A stretch of 61,411 nt of DNA from JAGOLU01 sp037138475 (lineage in GTDB: Bacteria; Patescibacteriota; Microgenomatia; UBA1406; GWC2-37-13). Location of the stretch: NCBI GenBank assembly GCA_037138475.1, contig JBAXII010000009.1:1-61411 (forward strand), in the 5' to 3' direction. Shown in pieces: positions 32,474 through 41,392 of this stretch (positions within the stretch are counted from its first letter, which is position 1; the number at the start of each line of letters is the position of its first letter). The translations under genes were made by a program, and so were the position numbers. A model generated the notes under the pieces. The model was given only the letters and a program-made list of their open reading frames with translations, was not told the DNA's origin and made no database searches.

Positions 32474-33445
32474 TTAAGGCGTTTGTAAATTTCTAAACTT
32501 CGCCACAGCTTCGACGATATCTCGCAGCTCGTCGAGAGTGACATGCTGGTCAGTGTCAGTACTGGAGGTACCAGCCTCGATCAGCGCGCCATCGTATAGA
32601 TAGCTCCCATCTAGCATCTTCATCTGCATCGCATCGATCGTGGCTGCTGCTATGTGCACGCGCATCTTGGGTCCGAGCGAGTGACTCGGATCAAACAGCA
32701 TGGGGGTACCAGCACTCGTCTTCATGCGTCGTGCTGTCTGATGTATAGGCATACTCCGATAGTCTCCGCGCTGGTGTGCCTCGATGCCACGCTGGATCAT
32801 ATATACCTGATCCTTTGGCATTTGTGTATATGCCACGAGCCCTCCCCACACCTTCTCGAGGGGGGTCTTGGCAGTATGGTGCGAGCTCTCGGCACTGGTG
32901 ACTGATTCACCCAGAGACTTGCCATTTTTGATACCGATACACCAGTGGTTTGCGTTTGCGATAGCAGCCATCTCGTGGAGTGGCCATCCGAGCTGGTTCA
33001 CCGCAGGGTTCCAGGGGAGGAGCTTGCCCGCAGGTATCTTGCCCGACAGGGGAGTGAGCTGGATCAGCGGTGAGCACACCTCAGTCGCGATGATAAATCC
33101 TGTTTTTTCAAATATATCAATGGAAATTTTTGCGCTGGGAGCCATCTCAAATGAGGTGATGGGCTTGCCCGCTAGGAGCTTCTTGAGATTTGCAGCGTAT
33201 ACATCGTAGTCCATACCCATGCCCTTCCCATCAGATGAGAGCTCAGTGCGAGACTTGATACCTACCACCCTGGTACCTGCTATAGCTTTTTGTTTCTTGC
33301 CAGACAGAGAGGTGACTGTCATGGTCGATATTTCCATGATCTCAGATTTATTCTTCTCATCTACGGAGCACGGACCCGCAATGATCAAACAAGTAGAGTT
33401 GTCAGTCGACAGTCGTACGTCGTCAGAAAGTGATTTAGGTTTCAT
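32474..33445 (-). CDS. Class I DAHP synthase (shikimate pathway entry)
   Basis: Condenses PEP and erythrose-4-phosphate. The 323-residue protein has the PEP-site IIAGPCSVDE, GIKSRTELS, FEMAPSAK, WCIGIKNGKS and the late MLFDPSHSLGPKM, which place it in the KDO8P/DAHP synthase superfamily. Its position directly ahead of pheA and behind a Phe/Tyr leader peptide supports the DAHP role. Near the N-terminus, 33399-33426 shows 7-nt periodic units (TTGTCAG, TCGACAG, TCGTACG, TCGTCAG). The gene is transcribed from the promoter at 33625-33653. Confidence 0.82.
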   Translation of the reverse strand: MKPKSLSDDVRLSTDNSTCLIIAGPCSVDEKNKSEIMEISTMTVTSLSGKKQKAIAGTRVVGIKSRTELSSDGKGMGMDYDVYAANLKKLLAGKPITSFEMAPSAKISIDIFEKTGFIIATEVCSPLIQLTPLSGKIPAGKLLPWNPAVNQLGWPLHEMAAIANANHWCIGIKNGKSLGESVTSAESSHHTAKTPLEKVWGGLVAYTQMPKDQVYMIQRGIEAHQRGDYRSMPIHQTARRMKTSAGTPMLFDPSHSLGPKMRVHIAAATIDAMQMKMLDGSYLYDGALIEAGTSSTDTDQHVTLDELRDIVEAVAKFRNLQTP

Positions 33446-33497
33446 AGGTGTTCAAGCAAAATAGTAATTTTAAATTTTACCTTTTAAATTTTTAATT

Positions 33498-33526
33498 AAA
33501 AAAAACCCCGCCTCGTGGGCGGGGGG
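33498..33526 (-). terminator. Attenuator terminator of the DAHP synthase-pheA operon
   Basis: On the minus strand CCCCGCCC-ACGA-GGCGGGG is followed by eight T, between the leader peptide and the DAHP synthase gene. Its 5' arm can instead pair with GGCGGAGGG (33564-33572) in 8 of 9 positions, giving an antiterminator. Confidence 0.85.
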
Positions 33527-33548
33527 TTTTGTCTTTTGTACTTGGATT

Positions 33549-33617
33549 TTAGCCAAGAGACTTCCCTCCGCCTAGGGCGGTAAAGTAAAAGTAGGTAAAG
33601 TACTTTTGGGAAATCAT
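33549..33617 (-). CDS. Phe/Tyr-rich attenuator leader peptide
   Basis: A 22-codon ORF whose residues 6-12 read Tyr-Phe-Thr-Tyr-Phe-Tyr-Phe, the end products of the pathway encoded downstream. TATACT lies 7 nt before its ATG, so it is translated from the very 5' end of the RNA. The Phe/Tyr codons are followed by CCGCC-CTA-GGCGG (33568-33580), the region 1:2 hairpin. The stop codon (33549-33551) lies past region 2, so a ribosome that reaches it masks region 2 and lets the terminator form. This is the layout of classic amino-acid attenuators such as pheL. Confidence 0.82.
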   Translation of the reverse strand: MISQKYFTYFYFTALGGGKSLG

Positions 33618-33624
33618 GAGGGAC

Positions 33625-33653
33625 AGTATACAGATCGATAAGCCATTTGTCAC
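33625..33653 (-). promoter_or_regulatory. Promoter of the leader peptide-DAHP synthase-pheA operon
   Basis: GTGACA (33648-33653), 17-nt spacer, TATACT (33625-33630), 7 nt before the leader-peptide ATG. Confidence 0.75.
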
Positions 33654-33719
33654 AAAGAGAGAAGTTTGAATGAAGTGTCTTGTTTAGGAATACCTACTCT
33701 GCGCCAGCCAACTAAATTG

Positions 33720-34010
33720 ATGGTGGACTCTTTTGTATGTCATCCCGTGCTCCGACACGGGATCTACCCACTTATACTGTTGTTATGCACTGGATCCCGA
33801 TTTTCATCGGGATGACAGAGGAATCAAGATGCAGAATCCTGACATCGTAATAGTTGACTATTACAATCCCATCGCCTGTCCGCCGATGAGGCGGGAACGA
33901 GGGGATCCAACGCGAAAGGTAATGCGTCTGGTGCCTTTGGATCTTCGTGTCCACGAGGATGACGCGCAGGAACCCTGTCACCGGAAGTATTAACTATTTC
34001 AATCATGCCC
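33720..34010. repeat. Composite palindromic intergenic element
   Basis: Palindromes CATCCCGTGCTCCGACACGG (about 33740) and ATCCCGATTTTCATCGGGAT (about 33797), an AATAGTTGACTATTACAATC end motif (about 33849), and a GTCACCGGAAGTATTAACTA end motif (33977-33996). The stretch 33654-34070 holds no convincing gene. Confidence 0.55.
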
Positions 34011-34070
34011 ACAATGCAACGCATACGCGTTGCAGGCGCGGCGTTGGATAACGGGATCTCATACACACTG

Positions 34071-35549
34071 CTACATCTTTGCTCGTTGATACACCTCAAC
34101 ATCGCCATTTTTATAAATTCGGCTATAGTTTTTGTCGTTGCGCAACTTCTCATATATTGGTATGAGTTTTTCTTTTTCTGCATACTCATATATTTCGCGG
34201 AGGCGGAGGATGGCATACGTAGCGCGGACATAGTGTGGTCCAAAATCATAGTAATATCTACGGCTGGTCAGATATGGAGCCAATTGTCCTGTCGCCGAGA
34301 CTGCTATGTCGTCCCTGCTGACGATCTGGCGAAAAAGTGTGATATCTGCGAGCTCAGATGCAGATGAACCAAGAAGTGCAGTCTCATTTTTGAGCGAGAG
34401 AGGGAGCGGACTATCTATATAGCAAAATAAAAGTGTGCCTATCAAACACACTATGGGTAAAAAACGTATCCACTGCGCATTTTTATGTCGATCCAACACA
34501 TCGATCAAGGCTATAAATACCCACGGTGTGATAAGGGCTGTATAGTGGAAATAGAAACTTTGCATTTGCGGACTACTTGAAAGCAAGTTTATGAGGATGT
34601 CTGGCAGTGCAATGAGCGCTAACGGTGAAAGGAGTGAGGCGAATGTAAGAGGCCCAAAAACAAATGAGCTGTATTTAACCGTCTCAGTGGAGAAGAGTTT
34701 TGTCAGATATTGGAAAAGTATATGCCCATACACAGGGTCTTTACCAAAGTAGCTGAGCGCAAAATGCGAATCAGACCGATACGATGGCATGAGTATAAAT
34801 ACAGACCACAGTGAGTATGCCACCGCACTAAGACCCATCAGGATGATGAGCCATTTGCCGATATTCCAACGATGCCGAGTCCAGCGAGAAAGGGGAACAT
34901 GCGATCTGCCCACACTCCGATACAGCTCGACGAGCATCCACACGCCGATCGTCAGCCCCACGTGCTCTTTTGTCAACATCGTTAAGATGAGAAACAATCC
35001 AAACCAGCGATAGCGTTTACAAATCCACGCATAGTACATCCACGGCACCAACCCCAAGCACAGTGTCACCGCATGAAACTCATACAATGTGGCCCGCTCC
35101 AGGGGAGGGTACAAGAGATAGAGGAGGGGGATGAGCCAGACCCAGGTGCCTTTGCCCATCGTATCAAGCTGTTTTTTCCGAGCGATTTTGTAGAGTGCAT
35201 ATGCTCCACTCGCCGACACCAGGATTTGCAGAATCAGCAGCGTTTCAGGGCCTTCGTAGATAAAGTAGAGTGGCGCGAGGAGGCCTAATATCACATCGTT
35301 GTGTATCGCCATCCGCTTGATCTGACGGCCCGATCCATGTGGATCGGTGAGCTCGAGCATGCGCGAGGCGTCAGCCTCGCGCAGACTCATATACGAGTTG
35401 TATACCGTCTGGTGCATGATCCCCAGGTCAAAGTACGAGGTCCAGAGCTGACGCATGCGCCCGAGTGAGAGGAAGGAAAAGTAGACGATGAATATGACGA
35501 TTGCTCCCCAGACTATGATTTGCGGACGATGTGAGCGAGTGACGAGCAT
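34071..35549 (-). CDS. DUF2079 family polytopic membrane protein
   Basis: A 492-residue integral membrane protein with 10-12 helices. SYFDLGIMHQTVYN after the first helix, LYEFHAVTLCLGLVPW and LTMLTKEHVGLTIGVW are the DUF2079 hallmarks. The family is related in topology to GT-C glycosyltransferases, and the acidic residues in the first loop fit that, but activity is unproven. TACACT lies 7 nt before ATG. No operon partner. Confidence 0.82.
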   Translation of the reverse strand: MLVTRSHRPQIIVWGAIVIFIVYFSFLSLGRMRQLWTSYFDLGIMHQTVYNSYMSLREADASRMLELTDPHGSGRQIKRMAIHNDVILGLLAPLYFIYEGPETLLILQILVSASGAYALYKIARKKQLDTMGKGTWVWLIPLLYLLYPPLERATLYEFHAVTLCLGLVPWMYYAWICKRYRWFGLFLILTMLTKEHVGLTIGVWMLVELYRSVGRSHVPLSRWTRHRWNIGKWLIILMGLSAVAYSLWSVFILMPSYRSDSHFALSYFGKDPVYGHILFQYLTKLFSTETVKYSSFVFGPLTFASLLSPLALIALPDILINLLSSSPQMQSFYFHYTALITPWVFIALIDVLDRHKNAQWIRFLPIVCLIGTLLFCYIDSPLPLSLKNETALLGSSASELADITLFRQIVSRDDIAVSATGQLAPYLTSRRYYYDFGPHYVRATYAILRLREIYEYAEKEKLIPIYEKLRNDKNYSRIYKNGDVEVYQRAKM

Positions 35550-35675
35550 ACGGTCAAGTGTAGCAGATCTCTAGGCAACTACAATTTGCCTTCAGCTATT
35601 GGGGTTGTATTTAAAATTGCATCCAAGTAGAATGAAACTATTCAATTACGTGCCACTTTGAGGCATGATAAATGT

Positions 35676-38192
35676 ATGACTAAATCACTTCTGCTGGTCG
35701 CACTCCTCGCGTCACTGATGGGGGGTATTTTCTTGTCTCGTCAAAAACAAACTACTCCATTTTTTACGAGAGCTGAGGTTCCTCAATTCAAATACTCCTG
35801 TCGGCCAGTAGATTCAATAAATATTGACTTCATTGACCCACGCCCTCCACCAAAAAAGGCTGAAGATCCACCAGTGCAAAATGTAACGATTAAACGCGGC
35901 CAAAAGATAAATGTAGTTATTGGCATATCCACCGTAGACACAAGCCAAACCACCATTCTACCGAACTTTGTTGCATATAAACGTCTTGGGAGTAGCCCAA
36001 ATTTTCAATATGAGAAAATCGGCCCACTCAGCGAGAAGTTGCTGGCATCGACGGCGTGGCCTGGTGTATTTTCTGTTAGCCTGACATATGATCAAATCGC
36101 AGAATATCTCAAAAACGATAGTCGTGACGAAGCGAGAGACTATCTCCAACTAAACGGACAACTAGATGATCCGAACGCAGATCCGATGCTGAGAGCTGGC
36201 ACTACCGCATGCGTAGCACGAATTACACTTGCCGATAGAGCAACCTACGTGGCACCTAGTCCAGTTAGCACAGAAAAAATCTCCCCACGCCCAACATCTG
36301 TACCAACATCAGTACCACCCACAGTTCCTCCAGCTGCCAACCCTCCTTTGAGTCAAAATATCATTGACACAACAAGCTACTGGCCACAAAGAGGCAGATC
36401 ATATCTATACAAAGGATATAACTACCGAGGGGATCGCAATTCAAATCCCATTGAGGGAAGGATGCAGCTGGATATACTACCTTCAAACATCTGCGGAATA
36501 GATGGCGATAACTACAGATTTACAAAATCAAATGCATTTATGTACTGGACTCCCTGTATATCTGGCGCGTGCGATACTGCCTCACCGAATTCAGAAATGG
36601 TCTTTGCGTACGAGAAGTACTACACAGTGAGTGGTAATGCCCTGGAACAAGTGATGACGCTACCTTTTGATACTGTTGTTCAGCCGATCGAAGGTCATGG
36701 CAAATTTTTGAGTGATAGCGCATCCTCACTTTCAAACTTGACCTACGCCGCATTCACAAAAAAACAGTATGACAATATGGAAAAGAACTATCCGAGATCG
36801 CTCAAACAGCCTGAAGATTATCAGCGAATATCCCAGCAACCGTATGATGTTGTGTACACTCACGATCCCATACGAGGTACAACTGTAGGGTACCCTTTTT
36901 TACCAAAACTACTAAACACAGCAAACATGCAGGGAGCCGACCTCGCAGCTGAGAATATGCTTTTTATGCGGACTGGCAATCGATCAAGCTTGTGCTCCAT
37001 CAAACAAAATTTATCAAGCACTATAATTGACCCTATCCCCCGTCGCACTGATAGGCAAGATGTTGAGCTTTTTCATACACGATATGTCAACTATGCATTT
37101 TATGCTACCAAGGAGTTGGTACTCTATAGCCCTTCTGGGGCTGAACTTTACAGGGGCAAGCCACTTATTGTATCTATGCACGAAATGCTCACTGACACCG
37201 GTTGTTCGATACACAATTTCGATAAGGGCGCATGTCCACACGTCCTTCGTGAGGATTGGTATCTTGCTCCAGGGATAGGTCTTGTTCGGCTCGAACAAAA
37301 GTTTATTGATATGTATTTCAGCTTACCGAGAAATGTTCGGGGGAAGAATATGTGTAGCGGTGACGATGACTGTTATTCAAGGTCTGAAATGATGAATCCT
37401 GATTATGTCATGAATCTCATTGCTTCTGGAGATACTCCGCCACCAGCTAACAATCCTGCCTATGACAAGCCTTATAACATATTTGATACAAATGCACATC
37501 CCTTTGTTACCCCCATCCCAAGCATTTCTGTTTCCCCTCCGACTAAAGTGAAGAAAATCGCCCTTCACCATCTTTATAAGTTTCAGTCTGACCCGCTCAA
37601 GGGACCCTCTGCACCATTTATGAAAACTTTGGTTGGCATCTATCAAGAGAGCGACTACCATTGTATTAAGTTGCCATCAAAGAGACAATGCGCAGTTGCC
37701 TTCGAGGACCAATGTGGAGTTAGAAATGGAGGGATACCTGCAAATTACTTTGCCGGTAGTGCGCGACCATGGTTTTGCGTTGAAGATAAGGTGCGAGGTG
37801 ATATGATGCAAGAACGCTGTGGTAGACTTCCCGAGAATGATGAGCAGTTTATCACTATTGAGGAAGAAAAAAGACTTTATCCAAACAGAATCTTATCCCC
37901 TCGACGTTATCCATATCAATGCTCGTGGCAGAAAGTAACCGAAGCAGGTCGTTCGTATGACATATTTGACCTTACTATAACTATACCGAGCACTGACATG
38001 GAAGATTGGAAGAGTTACCAGTATGTATGGGGAAATGCTATAGAGCCTATGAGTACAAATATTCCTATGTTTGTCGGGCCCGTAAACTTTGCTCCGAGTT
38101 CAATACTCGGGTATCCACGTGGCGCTATCCCAGAAACAAATACGCCAGATACAGATCGATTGGATATAAATGTGGTGACAGTTCTGCAATAA
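35676..38192 (+). CDS. Very large secreted protein of unknown family
   Basis: An 838-residue exported protein: membrane helix (about 4-21), FFTRAE cleavage-like site, an N-terminal beta-rich domain to about 180, a Pro/Thr/Val linker (about 195-230), then a large domain with scattered Cys pairs (CTPCISGACD-type, CSGDDDCYS) up to the C-terminus. I start at the ATG of MTKSLLL, not the upstream TTG. It shares the leader style of the proteins in the 1-10 kb cluster but is encoded alone. No catalytic motif recognised. Confidence 0.75.
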   Translation: MTKSLLLVALLASLMGGIFLSRQKQTTPFFTRAEVPQFKYSCRPVDSINIDFIDPRPPPKKAEDPPVQNVTIKRGQKINVVIGISTVDTSQTTILPNFVAYKRLGSSPNFQYEKIGPLSEKLLASTAWPGVFSVSLTYDQIAEYLKNDSRDEARDYLQLNGQLDDPNADPMLRAGTTACVARITLADRATYVAPSPVSTEKISPRPTSVPTSVPPTVPPAANPPLSQNIIDTTSYWPQRGRSYLYKGYNYRGDRNSNPIEGRMQLDILPSNICGIDGDNYRFTKSNAFMYWTPCISGACDTASPNSEMVFAYEKYYTVSGNALEQVMTLPFDTVVQPIEGHGKFLSDSASSLSNLTYAAFTKKQYDNMEKNYPRSLKQPEDYQRISQQPYDVVYTHDPIRGTTVGYPFLPKLLNTANMQGADLAAENMLFMRTGNRSSLCSIKQNLSSTIIDPIPRRTDRQDVELFHTRYVNYAFYATKELVLYSPSGAELYRGKPLIVSMHEMLTDTGCSIHNFDKGACPHVLREDWYLAPGIGLVRLEQKFIDMYFSLPRNVRGKNMCSGDDDCYSRSEMMNPDYVMNLIASGDTPPPANNPAYDKPYNIFDTNAHPFVTPIPSISVSPPTKVKKIALHHLYKFQSDPLKGPSAPFMKTLVGIYQESDYHCIKLPSKRQCAVAFEDQCGVRNGGIPANYFAGSARPWFCVEDKVRGDMMQERCGRLPENDEQFITIEEEKRLYPNRILSPRRYPYQCSWQKVTEAGRSYDIFDLTITIPSTDMEDWKSYQYVWGNAIEPMSTNIPMFVGPVNFAPSSILGYPRGAIPETNTPDTDRLDINVVTVLQ

Positions 38193-38194
38193 AC

Positions 38195-38433
38195 TCATGA
38201 CTCCACTTGCTCGTTGAGCTTGGATCTGCCAATGTTTGCTCGTGGTATATCTGCCACATTGATTACCACCTCAGCTTCGTATAGTCACCCTCAGGCAGCG
38301 CAGCATGTCGTGCAGCATTCCTTGTCGAGAGCAGCATTGCGATTGATCCGCCCATGTGGATAAACCTGATCTCCCTTTTGCTGATCACGTGATTGCGCAG
38401 CAAGGTAAATGGTGTCGCCTCAGAGAGATGCAT
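38195..38433 (-). pseudogene. Possible frameshifted small gene
   Basis: From ATG 38433 the frame reads coding-like for about 55 residues (KREIRFIHMGGSIAMLLSTR...LPEGDYT), meets a stop, and continues in the next frame as EAEVVINVADIPRANIGRSK up to TGA at 38195. One frameshift near 38260 would join them into about 79 residues. Family not recognised. The alternative is chance. Confidence 0.35.
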
Positions 38434-38444
38434 TTCACCATTTC

Positions 38445-38511
38445 TTATTTCCCTATTTCTCTATTTCTCTATTTCTCTATTTCCGATTTCTTGTTTCCAG
38501 TTTCTTATCTC
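38445..38511. repeat. TTTCTAT-type short-period tract
   Basis: Units TATTTCC, CTATTTCT and GTTTCTT with mixed 7- and 8-nt spacing just 3' of the recombinase gene. Confidence 0.7.
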
Positions 38512-39465
38512 CTACTTCCCCTCTTTATTCCCACTATGATACTTCTCATGGACTTCCTTGAGTCTTGCATTGGTGACATGGGTGTAGATCTGGGTCGTGG
38601 ACACATTTGCATGTCCGAGCATCTCCTGTACCGCACGCAAATCTGCTCCATGCGAGAGGAGATCAGTTGCAAAGGAGTGACGGAGTACATGTGGTGAGAT
38701 GCGTTGGACGATCCCTGCTTTGACCCGGTAGTACTCGACGATCCGCTCGACTGAGCGGGGAGACAGGCGGAACTTTTCATCAGTCAGCTCACTGTTGCCC
38801 TTGGGTCCCCGTGTCCGGATAAACAGCGGTTTATAGGGATCGCTCCGCTGACTCATATAGGAGTTGAGCCAGTGCTTTGCATTTTCAGAGAGAAATACCA
38901 CTCGCGTTTTGTCGCCTTTACCCCGAACGCTAAACTCTCCTGTCTCGAGGTTTACCTGGTGACGATCGATACCGGTGAGCTCGCTCACCCGACAGCCTGT
39001 CGAAAAAAGTGTCTCCAGTATTGCCTTGTCACGCAAGCCATTTTTGGTACCTGTGTCTACCGCGTCGAGAAGTCGCGTCAACTCATCATCATGGAGAAAT
39101 TTGATCGCACGATCACCAAGCTTGCCCAGCTCGATCACATCAGGCGCGACGACTTTGAGCTTTTGCTTCAGACAATATTTGAGCAGGCCACGGAGCGCCA
39201 TGAGGTACTTGACCTGCGTCACGCGCTTGAGTGATCCAGTCACGAGGTTTCGGTATTCATGTGAGAGAAAAAGACGAAACTTGCGTATGAGCGCCTCGTC
39301 AAACTTTTCCATATCCATATCGGGTCCTTCTTTCCCATATACCTTGAGAAGCCATGCCTCCAAAAGCTGGAGATACTGCCCGTACATGCGGACTGTTTTG
39401 ACAGACAGATTGCGATCAAGTTCGCAATACTCGAGATAGCGGAGAATAGCTTCGTGGATAGTCAA
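38512..39465 (-). CDS. Tyrosine recombinase XerC/XerD-like
   Basis: Site-specific recombinase, most likely for chromosome dimer resolution. The 317-residue protein has the SAM-like N-terminal core-binding domain (TVRMYGQYLQLLE) and the catalytic domain with Arg in FSTGCRVSEL, Lys in GKGDKTRVVF, HVLRHSFATDLL, LGHANVSTTQIYTH and the nucleophile Tyr. The start appears to be TTG (39463-39465), with a TAATTA hexamer 5 nt upstream. It is not next to the tsf-bounded segment, so an integrase role there is speculative. Confidence 0.9.
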   Translation of the reverse strand: MTIHEAILRYLEYCELDRNLSVKTVRMYGQYLQLLEAWLLKVYGKEGPDMDMEKFDEALIRKFRLFLSHEYRNLVTGSLKRVTQVKYLMALRGLLKYCLKQKLKVVAPDVIELGKLGDRAIKFLHDDELTRLLDAVDTGTKNGLRDKAILETLFSTGCRVSELTGIDRHQVNLETGEFSVRGKGDKTRVVFLSENAKHWLNSYMSQRSDPYKPLFIRTRGPKGNSELTDEKFRLSPRSVERIVEYYRVKAGIVQRISPHVLRHSFATDLLSHGADLRAVQEMLGHANVSTTQIYTHVTNARLKEVHEKYHSGNKEGK

Positions 39466-39473
39466 AATTTAAT

Positions 39474-39567
39474 TAAGAATGAATAATGAACAATGAAGAA
39501 TTTGAATAGTAACTATCATTTACGACTCTTGACTGTTGACTAATGACTTACGACTGTTGACTAATCA
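39474..39567. repeat. Heptanucleotide tracts (GAATAAT and GTTGACT types)
   Basis: GAATAAT/GAAGAAT units (39474-39510) and TACGACT, CTTGACT, GTTGACT, AATGACT units (39522-39567) at an exact 7-nt period between the divergent recombinase and glutamate dehydrogenase genes. Confidence 0.85.
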
Positions 39568-39711
39568 TATCCACATCTTCCGACATTTGCAAGCTCGTCT
39601 GTATGAGTGTGATCAAGTCTGATCATATAACTGTTTTGTGTGTGGCGACAATCACTTCCCCTTTTCTCGCATTGTGCTATAGTCATCGTACTAGCAATTA
39701 TTTCATGCCCT

Positions 39712-40950
39712 ATGAACACTATGCTCGCTACCGCCCAACGGTCAATCACCGTGGCAGCCCAACGTGCTGGATGGACCCCCGAACAGATCAAGGCGTTTCT
39801 GAAGCCCGACCACATGCACCACTTCGACCTCACCATCAAAATGGATGATGGTCATGAGCAGACCTTTCAGGCATATCGCATCCAGCATAACAATAAAAAA
39901 GGCCCATACAAAGGCGGCATCAGGTACCATCATCAGGTCGACGAACATGAGGTACAGGCTCTCGCCACTCTTATGACTATCAAGTGTGCAGTGACCGATC
40001 TCCCGCTCGGCGGAGGCAAGGGAGGTATCGTCGTCGATCCCAAAAAACTTTCGGTGATTGAGCTGGAAAAACTCTCACGTGCATGGGCGCGCGCATTTGC
40101 CCCCTTTATCGGACCAGAAGTTGATGTACCCGCACCTGATGTAAACACGGGAGGACAGACGATGGCGTGGATGGTAGATGAATATATCAAAGTCGCCAAA
40201 GACCTGATCCATACTCCCGCACAAAAGCGTGCCACCTTTACGGGTAAGCCGATAGAGTTCGGCGGATCACTCGGACGCACCGAAGCTACCGGTCAGGGAG
40301 GTGTCTATGTACTTGAGGCACTACTCAAAAAAATGAAGAAAAAGCCCGCAGATACTACTGTCGCAGTCCAGGGATTTGGAAATGTAGGCTACTACTTTGC
40401 GCTCATCGCACAACAGCTCGGCTGCAAAGTCGTCGCCGTCTCAGACAGTCATGGGGGAGTGTATGTGGCTGAGGGGCTCCCTTCGGTCGCCCACCTCATG
40501 AAGCACAAGCATGCACATGGCTCACTCAAAGATATGAAGGGCACCAAAAACATCGGCAACGAGCACCTCCTCGAGCTGGACGTCGATATCCTCGTCCCGT
40601 CTGCACTCGAAAATGCGATCACGGTGCACAACGGACCCAAGGTACGCGCGAAGGCTATCATCGAGATGGCAAACGGGCCCGTATCATCTGAAGCCGAGGC
40701 GATACTGTCGAAACGTGGCGCCATAGTCATCCCTGATGTGCTCGCAAATGCAGGAGGAGTGACCGTCTCCTACCTGGAGTGGTATCAAAATATGAATGAT
40801 GAAACGTGGACGCTGGATCAAGTAAATGAAAAACTCAAAGCCATGATGGTCAAATCATTTGAGGAGATTTGGAAATACGCACAAAAGACCAAAATATCCA
40901 TGCGCGAGGCCACTTTTGTCATCGCACTCAAACGCATCGGGGCAAAGTGA
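39712..40950 (+). CDS. gdhA: Glutamate/leucine-type dehydrogenase
   Basis: NAD(P)-dependent interconversion of glutamate and 2-oxoglutarate. The 412-residue protein has the substrate-site lysines in KGPYKGGIRYH and LGGGKGGIVVDP, then DVPAPDVNTGGQTMAWM and the Rossmann motif GFGNVGYY. Length and motifs fit hexameric GDH; leucine dehydrogenase is the main alternative. The start is MNTML, since the longer ORF begins in a region without a promoter. Confidence 0.9.
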   Translation: MNTMLATAQRSITVAAQRAGWTPEQIKAFLKPDHMHHFDLTIKMDDGHEQTFQAYRIQHNNKKGPYKGGIRYHHQVDEHEVQALATLMTIKCAVTDLPLGGGKGGIVVDPKKLSVIELEKLSRAWARAFAPFIGPEVDVPAPDVNTGGQTMAWMVDEYIKVAKDLIHTPAQKRATFTGKPIEFGGSLGRTEATGQGGVYVLEALLKKMKKKPADTTVAVQGFGNVGYYFALIAQQLGCKVVAVSDSHGGVYVAEGLPSVAHLMKHKHAHGSLKDMKGTKNIGNEHLLELDVDILVPSALENAITVHNGPKVRAKAIIEMANGPVSSEAEAILSKRGAIVIPDVLANAGGVTVSYLEWYQNMNDETWTLDQVNEKLKAMMVKSFEEIWKYAQKTKISMREATFVIALKRIGAK

Positions 40951-40984
40951 GGGCGTGATGGCTGTATGCTCATGCCTCGCCATG

Positions 40985-41365
40985 CCTGGACTAGTCAACT
41001 AATACGATGATGATTTGCATCTAGTCATTCTGAACGGAGTGAAGAATCTCATATAAAGTAGCTTATTGAGATCCTTCTCCCACTATCGTGGGATCAGGCA
41101 CCGCCCGTAGGGCTATGCCCGGACTCCGTCCGTCGGACTACGTCCAGAGGAGGGATGACTGACTTGGCAAATACTTTTTCTGCCACTGATAATATTGACT
41201 AGTAGATGGATGACGCACTACAAGCTTTATGACTTTATAGACTTTAGGTACTTGGATCCCGGATCTCGCGGTTGCGCATGTCCGGGATGACCCAGCGGGG
41301 TCACTTTATAGACTTTATGGACTCTCGACGGTATAGTTTTATAGCTTGTAGCTTTATAGCTACTT
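40985..41365. repeat. Composite palindromic element plus short-period tract
   Basis: Left end TAGTCAACTAATACGATGAT (40993-41012), the GTCATTCTGAACGGAGTGAA unit (41024-41050), GC-rich palindromes (41085-41160), right end TGATAATATTGACTAGTAG (about 41185-41203), then ACTTTAT/AGCTTTA units to the next promoter. No gene is supported from 40951 to 41392. Confidence 0.6.
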
Positions 41366-41392
41366 TCCCCCCTCCCTGTAGTAAAATATCGA

